Source of the DNA: CAXYVC01 sp964292295
GTDB taxonomy: Bacteria; Acidobacteriota; Holophagae; Holophagales; Holophagaceae
Direction of reading: 5' to 3'
Assembly (NCBI GenBank): GCA_964292295.1
Contig: CAXYVC010000031.1
Span: 1 to 22,964 of the forward strand
Length of the DNA stretch: 22,964 nt
A model generated the notes under the pieces. That model worked only from the letters and a program-made list of their open reading frames with translations. It searched no databases and was not told the DNA's origin. The position numbers were made by a program, and so were the translations under genes. Below are positions 6,602-14,715 of this stretch, piece by piece. Within the stretch, counting starts at the first letter, position 1, and each line of letters begins with the position of its first letter.

Positions 6602-7120
6602 ATGAAACGCGGGCTCCTCTTCCTCCTCCTGGGCTTCGCCGCGCCCCTGGCGGCGGCGCCCCCCGCCACGGTGGCCTCGGTGGACCTGGCCCGCTACGTG
6701 GGCACCTGGTATGAGGTGGCCCGCCTGCCCAACCCCTTCCAGAAGCACTGTGCCTGCACCAGCGCCACCTACGCCCTCCTGCCCGACGGGCGCGTGTCCG
6801 TGCTGAACCGCTGCCGCACGCCGGAGGGCCGCCTGAAGGAGGCCCGGGGCAAGGCCTGGGTGGTGGACCGCCGGACGAACGCCCGCCTCAAGGTACGCTT
6901 CTTCTGGCCCTTCTCGGGGGACTACTGGATCCTCGCGCTGGATCCGGACTACCGCCACGTCCTGGTGGGAACCCCGAACCGCCGCTACCTGTGGATCCTG
7001 AGCCGCACGCCCGGCCTGCCGGAGGCCACGGTCCAGGCCCTTCTGGCGACCGCCCGCGCCCAGGGCTTCGACACCACGAAGGTGCTGCGCACGCCTGCCT
7101 GCGGCGAGGGGCAGCCGTGA
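6602..7120 (+). CDS. blc: Blc-type bacterial lipocalin
   Basis: Beta-barrel protein of the envelope that binds hydrophobic ligands such as lysophospholipids. Of 172 residues, the first about 18 are a signal peptide (MKRGLLFLLLGFAAPLAAA). The lipocalin signature YVGTWYEVARLPNPFQKHC follows, then KVRFFWPFSGDYWILALD and HVLVGTPNRRYLWILSRTP, which closely match Blc. Unlike E. coli Blc there is no lipobox cysteine after the signal peptide, so it should be a soluble periplasmic protein and not a lipoprotein. The stop overlaps the ogt GTG by 4 bases, so blc, ogt and probably murB are cotranscribed. Confidence 0.92.
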   Translation: MKRGLLFLLLGFAAPLAAAPPATVASVDLARYVGTWYEVARLPNPFQKHCACTSATYALLPDGRVSVLNRCRTPEGRLKEARGKAWVVDRRTNARLKVRFFWPFSGDYWILALDPDYRHVLVGTPNRRYLWILSRTPGLPEATVQALLATARAQGFDTTKVLRTPACGEGQP

Positions 7121-7614
7121 GCGCCTTCTGGTTCGAGACGCCCCTGGGCGTCCTGGGGATCACCTGGTCCGCGCGGGGGCTCACGGCGCTTCTGATGGCG
7201 GGGGAGACCCCTCCGGAGCCCTCCGCCGCCGCGCCGGACTGGGTGCGGGAGGCCGCCGGGCATATCCGGGCCTACCTCGAAGGGGAGCGGGAGGGGCTTG
7301 TGGACCTTCCCATCGACCTGTCGGGCCAGCCGCCCTTCCGGCGGCGCTGCCTGGAGGCGCTGCGGGCCACGCGGTCCGGAGGTACGCTCACCTACGCGGA
7401 GCTGGCGACCCGGGCGGGTTCTCCGGGGGCGGCGCGGGCGGCGGGGCAGGCCGTGAAGCGCAATCCCCTGCCGATCCTCGTGCCCTGCCACCGGGTGGTG
7501 GCCTCCGATGGGCCGGGGGGCTTCAGCTTCGGCGCAGGGCTGGCCACCAAGGCCCGCCTGCTGGCCCTGGAGGGCCGCCATACTGGGGGGGATGACGACG
7601 CCCCTGCCCGATGA
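7117..7614 (+). CDS. ogt: Methylated-DNA--protein-cysteine methyltransferase
   Basis: Suicide DNA-repair protein that transfers the alkyl group from O6-alkylguanine (or O4-alkylthymine) to its own cysteine. The C-terminal domain has the motif VPCHRVV with acceptor C124, preceded by GTLTYAELATRAGSPGAARAAGQAV (the helix-turn-helix and arginine-finger region) and followed by GGFSFGAGLATKARLLALEG. The total of 165 residues is normal for stand-alone Ogt. The start is taken as GTG 7117, which overlaps the lipocalin stop (GTGA) and gives an N-terminus FWFETPLGVLGI typical of the family. The 3' end overlaps murB by 23 bases. Confidence 0.92.
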   Translation: MSAFWFETPLGVLGITWSARGLTALLMAGETPPEPSAAAPDWVREAAGHIRAYLEGEREGLVDLPIDLSGQPPFRRRCLEALRATRSGGTLTYAELATRAGSPGAARAAGQAVKRNPLPILVPCHRVVASDGPGGFSFGAGLATKARLLALEGRHTGGDDDAPAR

Positions 7615-8479
7615 GCTGCTGAGGATCCCCCACCGGCGGGACCTGCCCTTCGCGCGGCTCACCACGCTGGGTGTGGGCGGCCTGTGCCGCTGGCTTTTCG
7701 AGCCCACCACGGAGGGCGAGGCCCAGGCTTTCGTACGGGCCTGCCGCCGCCACGACCTGCCCTTCCGCGTGCTGGGAGGCGGTTCGAACCTGCTGGTGCT
7801 GGGGGACATCGCCACGCCGGTGCTGCGCCTTCGCCTGGGGGAGGAGCCCCGCGTCGCCGGTGCGGAGCTCTGGGCGGGCGCGAGCGCGGGGCACATGGCC
7901 CTGGCGGATCGTGCCGCGGAGGCCGGCCTGTCGGGCCTGGAGTGGGCGGGGGGCATCCCGGGCAGCCTGGGTGGCGCGGTGCGCATGAACGCCGGGGCCC
8001 ACGGGGCTTCCTGGGAGCGGGTGCTGGCCCGCCTCAGCTACCTCACGCCCGAGGGGGAGCGCGTGGAGCGTGTACCGGAGCCGGGTGACTTCCGCTACCG
8101 GGGCAGCTTCCTGGAGGGGGGCTGCGTGCTGCTCTCCGCCACGGCGCGCCTGGTCCCCGGGAATCCGGACGCCATCCGCGCGCGCCTCGCCGAGTTCCGG
8201 ACGAAGCGGAAGGCCACCCAGCCCGGAGGGGTGCGCAGCGCGGGCTGCATCTTCAGGAACCCTCCCGGAGACCATGCGGGGCGCCTGATCGAGGCCGCGG
8301 GGCTCAAGGGGCTGCGCATCGGGAAAGCCGAGGTGAGTCCGGTGCACGCGAACTTCCTGGTGAACCTCGGCGCCGCCACCCCCGGCGATTTCCTGGCCCT
8401 GGTGGAGGCGGTGCGGGCCCGCGTGCGGGAGCGCTTCGGCGTGGCCCTGGAGACCGAGGTGGAGCTGTGGCGGGACTGA
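7592..8479 (+). CDS. murB: UDP-N-acetylenolpyruvoylglucosamine reductase
   Basis: FAD- and NADPH-dependent enzyme that makes UDP-MurNAc, the second committed step of peptidoglycan synthesis. FAD-binding motifs are LGGGSNLLV (61-69) and GIPGSLGGAVRMNAGAHG (121-138). The substrate-loop FRYRGSF contains R170. The proton-donor motif reads SAGCIFRNPPGDHAG, with C219 where E. coli has Ser; Cys is known at this place in part of the MurB family. The C-terminal acidic cluster is ETEVELW. At 295 residues it is the shorter, type-II form. The start is ATG 7592, inside the end of ogt. CATACT lies 7 bases upstream, followed by a G run that could serve as Shine-Dalgarno sequence. Confidence 0.93.
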   Translation: MTTPLPDELLRIPHRRDLPFARLTTLGVGGLCRWLFEPTTEGEAQAFVRACRRHDLPFRVLGGGSNLLVLGDIATPVLRLRLGEEPRVAGAELWAGASAGHMALADRAAEAGLSGLEWAGGIPGSLGGAVRMNAGAHGASWERVLARLSYLTPEGERVERVPEPGDFRYRGSFLEGGCVLLSATARLVPGNPDAIRARLAEFRTKRKATQPGGVRSAGCIFRNPPGDHAGRLIEAAGLKGLRIGKAEVSPVHANFLVNLGAATPGDFLALVEAVRARVRERFGVALETEVELWRD

Positions 8480-8653
8480 ACCCGGATGTTGCCTTGAGTC
8501 CGACAGGTCGGATCTGACGCGGCGGGACTTCGAGCGGTTGCGGATCCGCGACAGTCGGGCCGTGCGGGTCGCAGTTCGGGCCAGCCCGAGCCAAAGGCTG
8601 GCCGCCATCGCATGGTCCGGACGGAATCCCGCCCCGGTGTAAGCTGGGGGGCC
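8480..8653 (+). other. 174-base non-coding gap between murB and ftsQ with small palindromes
   Basis: No credible gene is visible. The gap contains TCCGAC-AG-GTCGGA (8499-8512), the 10-bp palindrome GCGGATCCGC (about 8539-8548) and a 7-bp stem with a 9-base loop (8580-8586 with 8596-8602). None is followed by a T-run, so they are not classic terminators. TAAGCT at 8640-8645, 8 bases before the ftsQ ATG, may be a -10 element. Possible roles are a regulatory leader or promoter for ftsQ, or remains of a lost gene. Confidence 0.4.
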
Positions 8654-9442
8654 ATGTCCGCTCCTTCCCGCACCCGCATCCGCAGGCCCTGGGTTCCCTG
8701 GGTGCGCGTGGCGCTGGTGGCGCTGCTGGCGGGCGGCGCTGTTTGGGGGGCCCTGGAGCTGGGGCACCGCTACCTGGGGCTGCAGCGCCTCGTCATCGAG
8801 CAGGTGAACGTCACGGGCTGCCGGGGGGAGCGCCTGGCGGAGATCCAGGCCCTGGCCCGGGAGCGGGTGCTGGGCAAGCCGCTCTTCTGGTTCGACGCCG
8901 AGGGCCTGCGGCAGGCCGTGGAGAGCCGTCCCTGGGTGAAGGGGCTGCTGATCCGCAAGGATCCGCCGGACCGCCTGAGCCTGGTCGTGGAAGAGCGCCA
9001 GCCCCTGCTCTGGCTGGCCCGCCCCGAAGGCGTCTTCCTGCTCGCGGAGGACGGCGTGCTCCTGGACCGGCTGGCCCCCAGCAACCTGGCGCCGGTGCCC
9101 GTGGTGGCGGATCCCGCGAGCCAGGCGGATGCGGCGCTGGTGCGCCTGATCCGGGCGGCTTCGGCCCTGCGGGAGCGCCAGGGCGCCTTCTACGAGCGCC
9201 TGGCGGAGCTGCGCTGGAGCGCCCGGGGGCCCGTGGCCTTCCTGGAGAACGTCGCCGCGCCCATCTACCTGAACCGGCAGGATCCGGCCCAGAACATCCC
9301 CAACTTCCAGGCGCTCTTCCTGGAACACTACGCGGGGAAGCCCGAGCTGGCGCAGGTGCGCTACTTCGACCTGCGCTGGGGCAGCGACGTGGTGGTGGGC
9401 AACCGCGAACCGGACGAGGCGCCCCTCAGCGAGGCGCGCTGA
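8654..9442 (+). CDS. ftsQ: Cell division protein FtsQ
   Basis: Bitopic inner-membrane divisome protein that links FtsA/FtsZ to the periplasmic FtsB/FtsL and septal synthase. The 262 residues show a basic cytoplasmic N-terminus, one membrane helix (about 17-36), a POTRA domain (LQRLVIEQVNVTGC onward, with ESRPWVKGLLIRKDPPDRLSLVVEERQP) and a C-terminal beta domain ending YFDLRWGSDVVV. The start is ATG 8654; an in-frame ATG at 8612 would add 14 residues without family support. G-rich sequence just before the ATG may act as ribosome binding site. The gene lies between murB and ftsA, the standard dcw order. Confidence 0.92.
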   Translation: MSAPSRTRIRRPWVPWVRVALVALLAGGAVWGALELGHRYLGLQRLVIEQVNVTGCRGERLAEIQALARERVLGKPLFWFDAEGLRQAVESRPWVKGLLIRKDPPDRLSLVVEERQPLLWLARPEGVFLLAEDGVLLDRLAPSNLAPVPVVADPASQADAALVRLIRAASALRERQGAFYERLAELRWSARGPVAFLENVAAPIYLNRQDPAQNIPNFQALFLEHYAGKPELAQVRYFDLRWGSDVVVGNREPDEAPLSEAR

Positions 9443-9500
9443 AGCGCGGTCCCCTCGTTTTTTCCCGCGGAATGACGCTGCCGGCCGCGCGGGACGCGGC

Positions 9501-9506
9501 TATCAT
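9501..9506 (+). promoter_or_regulatory. Candidate -10 element for ftsA
   Basis: TATCAT matches TATAAT in 5 of 6 positions and lies 26 bases before the ftsA ATG, in the 90-base gap after ftsQ. No clear -35 at normal spacing. A Shine-Dalgarno sequence (AGGGA, 9521-9525) follows with a 7-base spacer to the ATG. FtsAZ may thus have a promoter of its own. Confidence 0.45.
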
Positions 9507-9532
9507 CGGAGTTCTGGTTCAGGGAATCTCGC

Positions 9533-10747
9533 ATGGTCCAACCCGCCGTTCTCCTCGGTCTCGATCTCGGTGCAAGCAAGGTCGTGGCCGTGGTGGCCGT
9601 GATGGACGAGGCCGGTGTCCTCACGGTCACGGGATCGAGCCACGCCAGCCCCGAGGGCGGCATCCGCCAGGGCGAGATCACCGACATCAACCTCACCGTG
9701 GCTGCCGTCACCAGGGCCCTGGAAGAGGCCATGAAGATGGCCGGCCAGACCAAGGTGGACGGGGTGCGCGTCAGCGTCGACGGCATCCAGTTCAAGGGCG
9801 AGAACCTGCGCGACTCCATCACCATCAGCGCCTCGGACCGCGTGATCACGCTCTCCGACCGCAACCGCGTGATGGACCAGGCCACCAACCTCTGCAAGCT
9901 CGCCAAGGAGGAGACCGTCCTCCACCGCATTCCGCAGATGTTCCACATCAAGGGCCAGCGCGATATCCGCAACCCCGTGAACATGGTGGGCGACACGCTG
10001 GAGGCGGAGGTCCGCATCATCGTGGCGCCCGGCGGCGTGCTGGACAACATCACCCGCGCCCTCCAGCTCTCGGGCCTCCAGGGCGCCTCGCTGCTCTATT
10101 CGCCCCTCGCCAGCGCCGAGGCGGTGCTCAGCCGCGAGGACGCGGAGAACGGTGCCGTGGTGGTGGACATCGGCGAGCAGCTCACGCACCTGGGCGTCTT
10201 CATGCGCGGCTCGCTCTTCCACTCCGCGGTGATTCCCATCGGCGGCATGCACTTCACGAAGGACCTGGAGATCACGAAGCACCTGGGCGGCATCGGCGCC
10301 GCGGAGCGCATCAAGCGCCTCTACGGCACCGCGCTGCCCCAGCAGGTACCCGCCGAGGAGCTGGTGGAGATCGAGGAGGAAGGCCGCACCGTGAGCCGCC
10401 GGGAGCTGGCGGAGGTGCTGCACGCCCGTTCCATCGAGCTGCTGAACATGGTGCTGGCGGAGATCGGCCGCTCGGGGCTGGTCCACGAGATCCATGGCGG
10501 CGTGCACCTCGTGGGCGGCGGCGCGCTGCTGCCCCACCTGCCGATCCTCGCCCAGACGATCCTGGGGCGCCCCCGCGTGGTGCTCGGCCGGGTGTCGGGC
10601 ATCCAGGGCCTCCCCCACGTGGTGGCCAACCCGCTGTACACCAACGCGCTCGGCGCCGTGAAAACCCAGGCCAGGGACCACCAGGAGCGCCCCATGCGCG
10701 GCGCCCGCGCCGGGAGTCTCGTGGACCGCCTGAAGAAGCTGTTCTGA
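9533..10747 (+). CDS. ftsA: Cell division protein FtsA
   Basis: Actin-like ATPase that anchors FtsZ filaments to the membrane and recruits later division proteins. The 404 residues show phosphate-1 LGLDLGASKV (from about residue 6), the 1C-type domain (GGIRQGEITDINLTVAAVTRALEEA), phosphate-2 VVVDIGEQLTHLGVF and the adenosine motif HLVGGGALLPHL. The extreme C-terminus GSLVDRLKKLF is the amphipathic membrane-targeting helix. The ATG at 9533 has a good Shine-Dalgarno sequence. ftsZ begins 11 bases after the stop, so the two are cotranscribed. Confidence 0.95.
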   Translation: MVQPAVLLGLDLGASKVVAVVAVMDEAGVLTVTGSSHASPEGGIRQGEITDINLTVAAVTRALEEAMKMAGQTKVDGVRVSVDGIQFKGENLRDSITISASDRVITLSDRNRVMDQATNLCKLAKEETVLHRIPQMFHIKGQRDIRNPVNMVGDTLEAEVRIIVAPGGVLDNITRALQLSGLQGASLLYSPLASAEAVLSREDAENGAVVVDIGEQLTHLGVFMRGSLFHSAVIPIGGMHFTKDLEITKHLGGIGAAERIKRLYGTALPQQVPAEELVEIEEEGRTVSRRELAEVLHARSIELLNMVLAEIGRSGLVHEIHGGVHLVGGGALLPHLPILAQTILGRPRVVLGRVSGIQGLPHVVANPLYTNALGAVKTQARDHQERPMRGARAGSLVDRLKKLF

Positions 10748-10758
10748 CCGGAGTACCC

Positions 10759-11985
10759 ATGCCCGAGGTTCCCTTCCTGCCCAGCCCCGTCCACCTGCCC
10801 GGCGCGAACATCCGCGTGGTCGGCGTGGGGGGTGCGGGCTGCAACGCCATCGAACGCATGATCCAGAGCGGCGTGGGCGGGGTGCAGTTCATCTCCATGA
10901 ACACCGACCAGCAGAGCCTCGCCCAGAGCGGCGCCCACGTGAAGCTGCCCCTGGGGCCGCTCAGCATGCGGGGCCTGGGCGCGGGCGGCAACGCCGAGCG
11001 CGGCGCCGTGGCGGCGGAGGAGAGCCGGGAGGACATCCTGGCCAGCCTCCAGGGGGCGGACATGGTCTTCATCACCGCCGGCATGGGCGGCGGCACCGGC
11101 ACCGGGGCGGGCCCCGTGGTGGCCTCCTGCGCCCGGGAGATCGGCGCCCTGGCCGTGGCCGTGGTGCTCACCCCCTTCAGCTGGGAGGGCCCCGCCAAGG
11201 CCATGAAGGCCGAGCAGGGGCTGGAAAACCTGCGCGGCACGGCGGACACCGTCATCGTGGTCTCCAACGAGAAGCTGGCCGCCCACTGCGAGCGCCGCAT
11301 CTCCATGAAGGAGGCCTTCCAGGTGGCCGACAGCGTGCTCATCCAGGGCGTGCGGGGCATCGCGGACCTGATCCTCCGCCCCGGCCAGGTGAACTGCGAC
11401 TTTGCGGACGTGGAAGCCGTGCTGCGCAACGGCCAGGAGGCCCTGATCGGCACCGGCCAGGGGCGCGGCGAGGAGGCTCTGCTGGACGCGCTCCAGCGCG
11501 CCCTGGACTGCCCGCTGCTCGAGCGCGCGGCGCGCGGCCCCGCCTCCCAGGTCATCGTCAGCGCCATGGCCGACTGGGGCCAGGTGGAATTCAGCGCCGT
11601 GGGCACGGCCATGCGCTACCTGCAGGACCACTTCGCCGGCAACGCCGAGGTGAAGCTGGGCCAGGTGGACGCTCCCGAGCTGGAGGACCGCGTGCTGGTC
11701 ACGGTGCTGGCCTCGGGCTTCCTGGGCGAGCGCACGCCGCTCTGCATCGACATGCCCTCTTCGCTCTCCCTGGAGGCCGCCCCGGTGCCCACGCCCCACG
11801 TGAACACCGGCCCCGTCTACGGCGAGGTGCCCGCAGCGGTGGGGCCCTCCGCGGAGATGCCCGTGGCCACGCCCACCCGCCTGCTGCCCCAGGGCCCCAC
11901 GCCCAGCACCGAGCTGGATGCGGCGGATGACCTGCACGTGCCTGCCATCATCCGCATGTCCCAGGGCCGTCTGCCCATCGAGTAG
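10759..11985 (+). CDS. ftsZ: Cell division protein FtsZ
   Basis: Tubulin-like GTPase forming the Z-ring. The 408 residues show the nucleotide-binding loops VGVGGAGCNA (about 21-30) and the tubulin signature GGGTGTG (110-116), plus GLGAGGNAERG (72-82) and MNTDQQSL (48-54). The synergy (T7) loop reads NCDFADV (212-218) instead of the usual NLDFADV, keeping the catalytic D214. FSWEGPAKAMKAE replaces the common F-x-FEG-xRR stretch, so this FtsZ is somewhat divergent. A proline-rich linker (about 340-385) leads to the FtsA-binding tail LHVPAIIR (392-399), a variant of DIPAFLR, and a short end SQGRLPIE. It is the last gene of the plus-strand cluster and is followed by a hairpin. Confidence 0.95.
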   Translation: MPEVPFLPSPVHLPGANIRVVGVGGAGCNAIERMIQSGVGGVQFISMNTDQQSLAQSGAHVKLPLGPLSMRGLGAGGNAERGAVAAEESREDILASLQGADMVFITAGMGGGTGTGAGPVVASCAREIGALAVAVVLTPFSWEGPAKAMKAEQGLENLRGTADTVIVVSNEKLAAHCERRISMKEAFQVADSVLIQGVRGIADLILRPGQVNCDFADVEAVLRNGQEALIGTGQGRGEEALLDALQRALDCPLLERAARGPASQVIVSAMADWGQVEFSAVGTAMRYLQDHFAGNAEVKLGQVDAPELEDRVLVTVLASGFLGERTPLCIDMPSSLSLEAAPVPTPHVNTGPVYGEVPAAVGPSAEMPVATPTRLLPQGPTPSTELDAADDLHVPAIIRMSQGRLPIE

Positions 11986-12006
11986 GGGCGTTCCGCGGTC
12001 CCGGCT

Positions 12007-12029
12007 AAGGCCCCCGTCCCGGGGGCCTT
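12007..12029. terminator. Shared GC-rich hairpin between convergent ftsZ and pqqD-like gene
   Basis: A perfect 9-bp stem (12007-12015 with 12021-12029; AAGGCCCCC and its complement) with a 5-base loop lies 21 bases after the ftsZ stop and touches the stop of the convergent PqqD-like gene (12029-12031). There is no strong T-run on either side, so intrinsic termination is plausible but not certain. Confidence 0.6.
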
Positions 12030-12379
12030 CAGCCGTTCCGGCGCAGCTCCAGGAAGCCGCCCTGGAGGAGCTGGTGCAGAAAGCGTCCGGCGCGCTCCTC
12101 CACGGGTTCGGCCTCCTGGCCGTGCCGGGCGCGCAGCTCGGCGAAGACCGCGCCCACGCTGCGCTGCCCATCGCAGAGCTCCCAGAGGGTGCCGCCCACC
12201 GCGTCCAGCCTCACGCGGAAGGTGGGTCGCGGAAGGAGGCGCTGCAGCCAGCGAAGGGCGGGCGAGGTGAACTTCGGGCGCAGCAGCACCGTGCGGCCTT
12301 CTGTATCCCGCAGCGCCTCGACCTTCCGCACGGGCACCGCCGCGAGCCAGGCTTCCAGGTTCGTGGGAATGCGGGTCAT
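12029..12379 (-). CDS. PqqD-like protein (RiPP recognition element fold)
   Basis: PqqD-family proteins bind the leader of a ribosomally made peptide and present it to a modifying enzyme. The 116 residues contain the family pattern FRVRLDAVGGTLWELCDGQRSVGAVFAELRARHG, then VEERAGRFLHQLLQGGFLELRR, matching the winged-helix PqqD core with LD-x-G-W-LCDG-R-V and FL-L-G-L. An extra N-terminal ~50 residues precede the core. No precursor peptide, radical-SAM enzyme or other PQQ gene is nearby, so it is an orphan and its partner is unknown. The ATG at 12379 has a Shine-Dalgarno-like GAGG 5 bases upstream on the minus strand. Orphan PqqD proteins also occur in other bacteria; a PQQ role is not supported here. 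Confidence 0.75.
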   Translation of the reverse strand: MTRIPTNLEAWLAAVPVRKVEALRDTEGRTVLLRPKFTSPALRWLQRLLPRPTFRVRLDAVGGTLWELCDGQRSVGAVFAELRARHGQEAEPVEERAGRFLHQLLQGGFLELRRNG

Positions 12380-12404
12380 TCGGCACCTCGTCCTTCCAGC
12401 CTAA

Positions 12405-12434
12405 AAGGAAAGCGCCCTTGCGGGCGCTTTCCTT
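12405..12434 (-). terminator. Rho-independent terminator of the OPT transporter gene
   Basis: A perfect 13-bp stem (12405-12417 with 12422-12434) with a 4-base loop lies 18 bases after the OPT gene stop on the minus strand. Read on that strand, the stem runs into TTTT (12406-12403). This is the clearest intrinsic terminator in the window. It separates the transporter from the PqqD-like gene that follows 26 bases later. Confidence 0.85.
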
Positions 12435-12452
12435 CGCTGGAGCGGCCTCGCG

Positions 12453-14603
12453 TCAGGCCTTGGGCTCCGCCGGGCCGGGATCCTTCAGGGGCCACAGCAC
12501 CAGCACGAGGGACACCACCGCCAGGATCACGAGGCTGATGGGGAAGAGGCCGGGGGTCTTGAAGACGGCGAAGTCGACCTTCGCGCCCGCGAGGCCCGCG
12601 AAGACGAGGCCGATGAGGGCCTCGCCGGCGATGAGGCCCGCGGCCACCAGCACGCCCGCGTTCTCCACCTTGGCCTTCTGGGTCTCGGTGAGCCCGCGCT
12701 TGGCGCCCACCAGCTCCACGATGCCCTTGACGCATCCGCCGAGGAAGATGGCGAAGGTGGTGCTGAAGGGCAGGTACATCCCGACGCTCACCATCATGGG
12801 GCTCTTCACCTGCATGAGCACGAAGGCGAGTCCCATGAACATGCCCACGATGATGAGGGCCCACTGCATGCGGCCCTCCACGATGCCGCGGCTGAGGTCG
12901 GCCATCAGGCCCGCCTGGGGCGCGGGCAGCTCGGCGCTGCCGAAGCCGGCCTTGAGCTTGAGCACCTCGTTCTGGGCGTCGGGGCCCATCGCCTCGACCT
13001 GGGCCAGGGTGTAGTCGGCACCGGCCTGGAGGCCCAGGGCCTGCGCCTTGGCGACCGCGGTGGGGCTGCCGTCGTGCTCGTACTTCACCACCTGGACCTG
13101 GGCTTCCTTGCGGGTCCGGATCTCCTTGCCCGCGGCGGTGTTGATGTCGCCGATGTGGAGCAGCGCCAGGGGCAGGAAGAGCATCCCCGCGGCCAGCACC
13201 ACGCCGAAGATGTCGCCCAGCTCCATGCGCCAGGGCGTTCCGCCCAGGATGTGGCCCACCTTCAGGTCCTGCAGCATCTCGCCCGCCACGCCGCTGGAGA
13301 CGCAGACGATGGCTGCGATGCCCAGCACCGCGGCGATGCCGGGGTTGCCCTTCACGCCGAGGATCACCATCACGAGGGCGGTGACCACGAGGGCCGTGAG
13401 GGTGAGTCCGCTCATGGGGTTGTTGCTGGAGCCGATGATGCCCACCAGGTAGCCGGACACGGCGGCGAAGAAGAAGCCGAGGATGATGGCCAGGAGGCCG
13501 GCCACCACCGCAACCAGGAAGCCGGTGCCGAAGATGGTCATGGCGATCGCGGCGGTGATGACGCCCGCCGCGGCGATGCCCATAAGGATCCAGGTGAACT
13601 TCAGGTCCTGGTTGATGCGGTCCACCACGTGGCCGTCGCTGGAGGCGGCCTTCTTCACGTCCGCCACGGAGCGCTTCAGGCCGGTGATCAGGCTGTTGCG
13701 CATCTTGAAGAGCGTGAAGCCGGAGCCCACGAGCATGCCGCCGATGGCGATGGGCTTCACGATGCCGCCGAAGACCAGGCGGGAGAGCGCGATCCACTCG
13801 TCCGCGCTGGGGTTCTCCAGGCCGAGCCCGGGCGCCAGGAAATAGGTGATGATGGGCACCAGGAGGCCCCAGGCCATCACGCCGCCGGAGAAGGTGAGGC
13901 CCGCGAGCTTGGGACCGATGATGTAGCCCACGCCCATGAAGGCGGGGCTGATGCCGGGGTTGGTGAGCACGAGGCCGCCCTGGGCCGCGGCGGTCTTGCC
14001 CTTGAGAAGCTTGAAGCCCGTGGCGTTGAAGGGCAGCCACTTCACCCAGGTGGTGGCGTAGAGGCTCAGGGAGTTGAGCACCTGGATCAGGCCGCCCAGG
14101 CCCATGGCGCCGAAGAGGAAGCTGGTGCCGCTGGAACCGCCCTGGCCGGCCTTGTGGATCTCGGAGGCCGCCACGCTCTCGGGGTAGGGCAGCTCCGCGT
14201 CCTCCACCATCACGCGGCGCAGCAGGGCCACGAACATGATGCCCAGCAGGCCGCCGCAGAACATGATGAGGCCGCTGGTGAGGTAGTGGCCGGGGGTGAA
14301 GAAGCGCGGCCACAGCCCGCTGATCACGAAGGCGGGCAGGGTGAAGATCGCGCCCGCGGCCACCGATTCGCCGATGCTGCCGACGGTGCGGGCGATGTTC
14401 TCCTCCAGGATGGTGCCCTTGAGCACCTTGATGAGGGCCATGCCGATCACCGCGGCCGGGTAGGTGGCGGCGATGGTCATGCCTGCCCGGAGGCCCAGGT
14501 AGGCGTTGGCGGCGCCCAGCACGATGCAGAGCACGAGGCCGATGAGGATGGCCCTGAAGGAGAACTCCTTCAGGTTCTGGTCGCTGGGAACAAAGGGCTG
14601 CAT
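12453..14603 (-). CDS. OPT-family oligopeptide transporter
   Basis: Large multi-pass inner-membrane transporter of the OPT superfamily (bacterial putative oligopeptide transporter subgroup). Members import peptides or metal chelates, probably with protons. The 716 residues have many hydrophobic segments and the family N-terminus EFSFRAILIG, CIVLGAANAYLGLRAGMTIAATYPAAVIGM and NIARTVGSIGESVAAGAIFTLPAFV. A non-membrane segment near the middle (GKEIRTRKEAQVQVVKYEHDG and LGLQAGADYTLAQVEAMG) is typical of this bacterial type. The start is taken as ATG 14603, just before the conserved region and after a GGGAG Shine-Dalgarno sequence; in-frame ATGs at 14639 and 14657 would add residues without family support. 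The substrate cannot be read from sequence. It stands alone, divergent from the RNA methyltransferase gene and closed by its own terminator. Confidence 0.9.
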   Translation of the reverse strand: MQPFVPSDQNLKEFSFRAILIGLVLCIVLGAANAYLGLRAGMTIAATYPAAVIGMALIKVLKGTILEENIARTVGSIGESVAAGAIFTLPAFVISGLWPRFFTPGHYLTSGLIMFCGGLLGIMFVALLRRVMVEDAELPYPESVAASEIHKAGQGGSSGTSFLFGAMGLGGLIQVLNSLSLYATTWVKWLPFNATGFKLLKGKTAAAQGGLVLTNPGISPAFMGVGYIIGPKLAGLTFSGGVMAWGLLVPIITYFLAPGLGLENPSADEWIALSRLVFGGIVKPIAIGGMLVGSGFTLFKMRNSLITGLKRSVADVKKAASSDGHVVDRINQDLKFTWILMGIAAAGVITAAIAMTIFGTGFLVAVVAGLLAIILGFFFAAVSGYLVGIIGSSNNPMSGLTLTALVVTALVMVILGVKGNPGIAAVLGIAAIVCVSSGVAGEMLQDLKVGHILGGTPWRMELGDIFGVVLAAGMLFLPLALLHIGDINTAAGKEIRTRKEAQVQVVKYEHDGSPTAVAKAQALGLQAGADYTLAQVEAMGPDAQNEVLKLKAGFGSAELPAPQAGLMADLSRGIVEGRMQWALIIVGMFMGLAFVLMQVKSPMMVSVGMYLPFSTTFAIFLGGCVKGIVELVGAKRGLTETQKAKVENAGVLVAAGLIAGEALIGLVFAGLAGAKVDFAVFKTPGLFPISLVILAVVSLVLVLWPLKDPGPAEPKA

Positions 14604-14715
14604 GGAAACTCCCGGGAAGGCGGGTGGTGGCCGGTGCATCGTGATGCGATCCCCCATTCTGTGGTCGCTGCCATCCCCCGCGGAAGCCTTTTCCCGGCCG
14701 GGCTACCCTGGAGGC

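Noticed and set aside
8530..8610. Possible tRNA, because of a GGTCGCAGTTCGGGCC stretch resembling a T-arm
   Set aside because: No acceptor stem, anticodon arm or matching D-arm could be formed around it.
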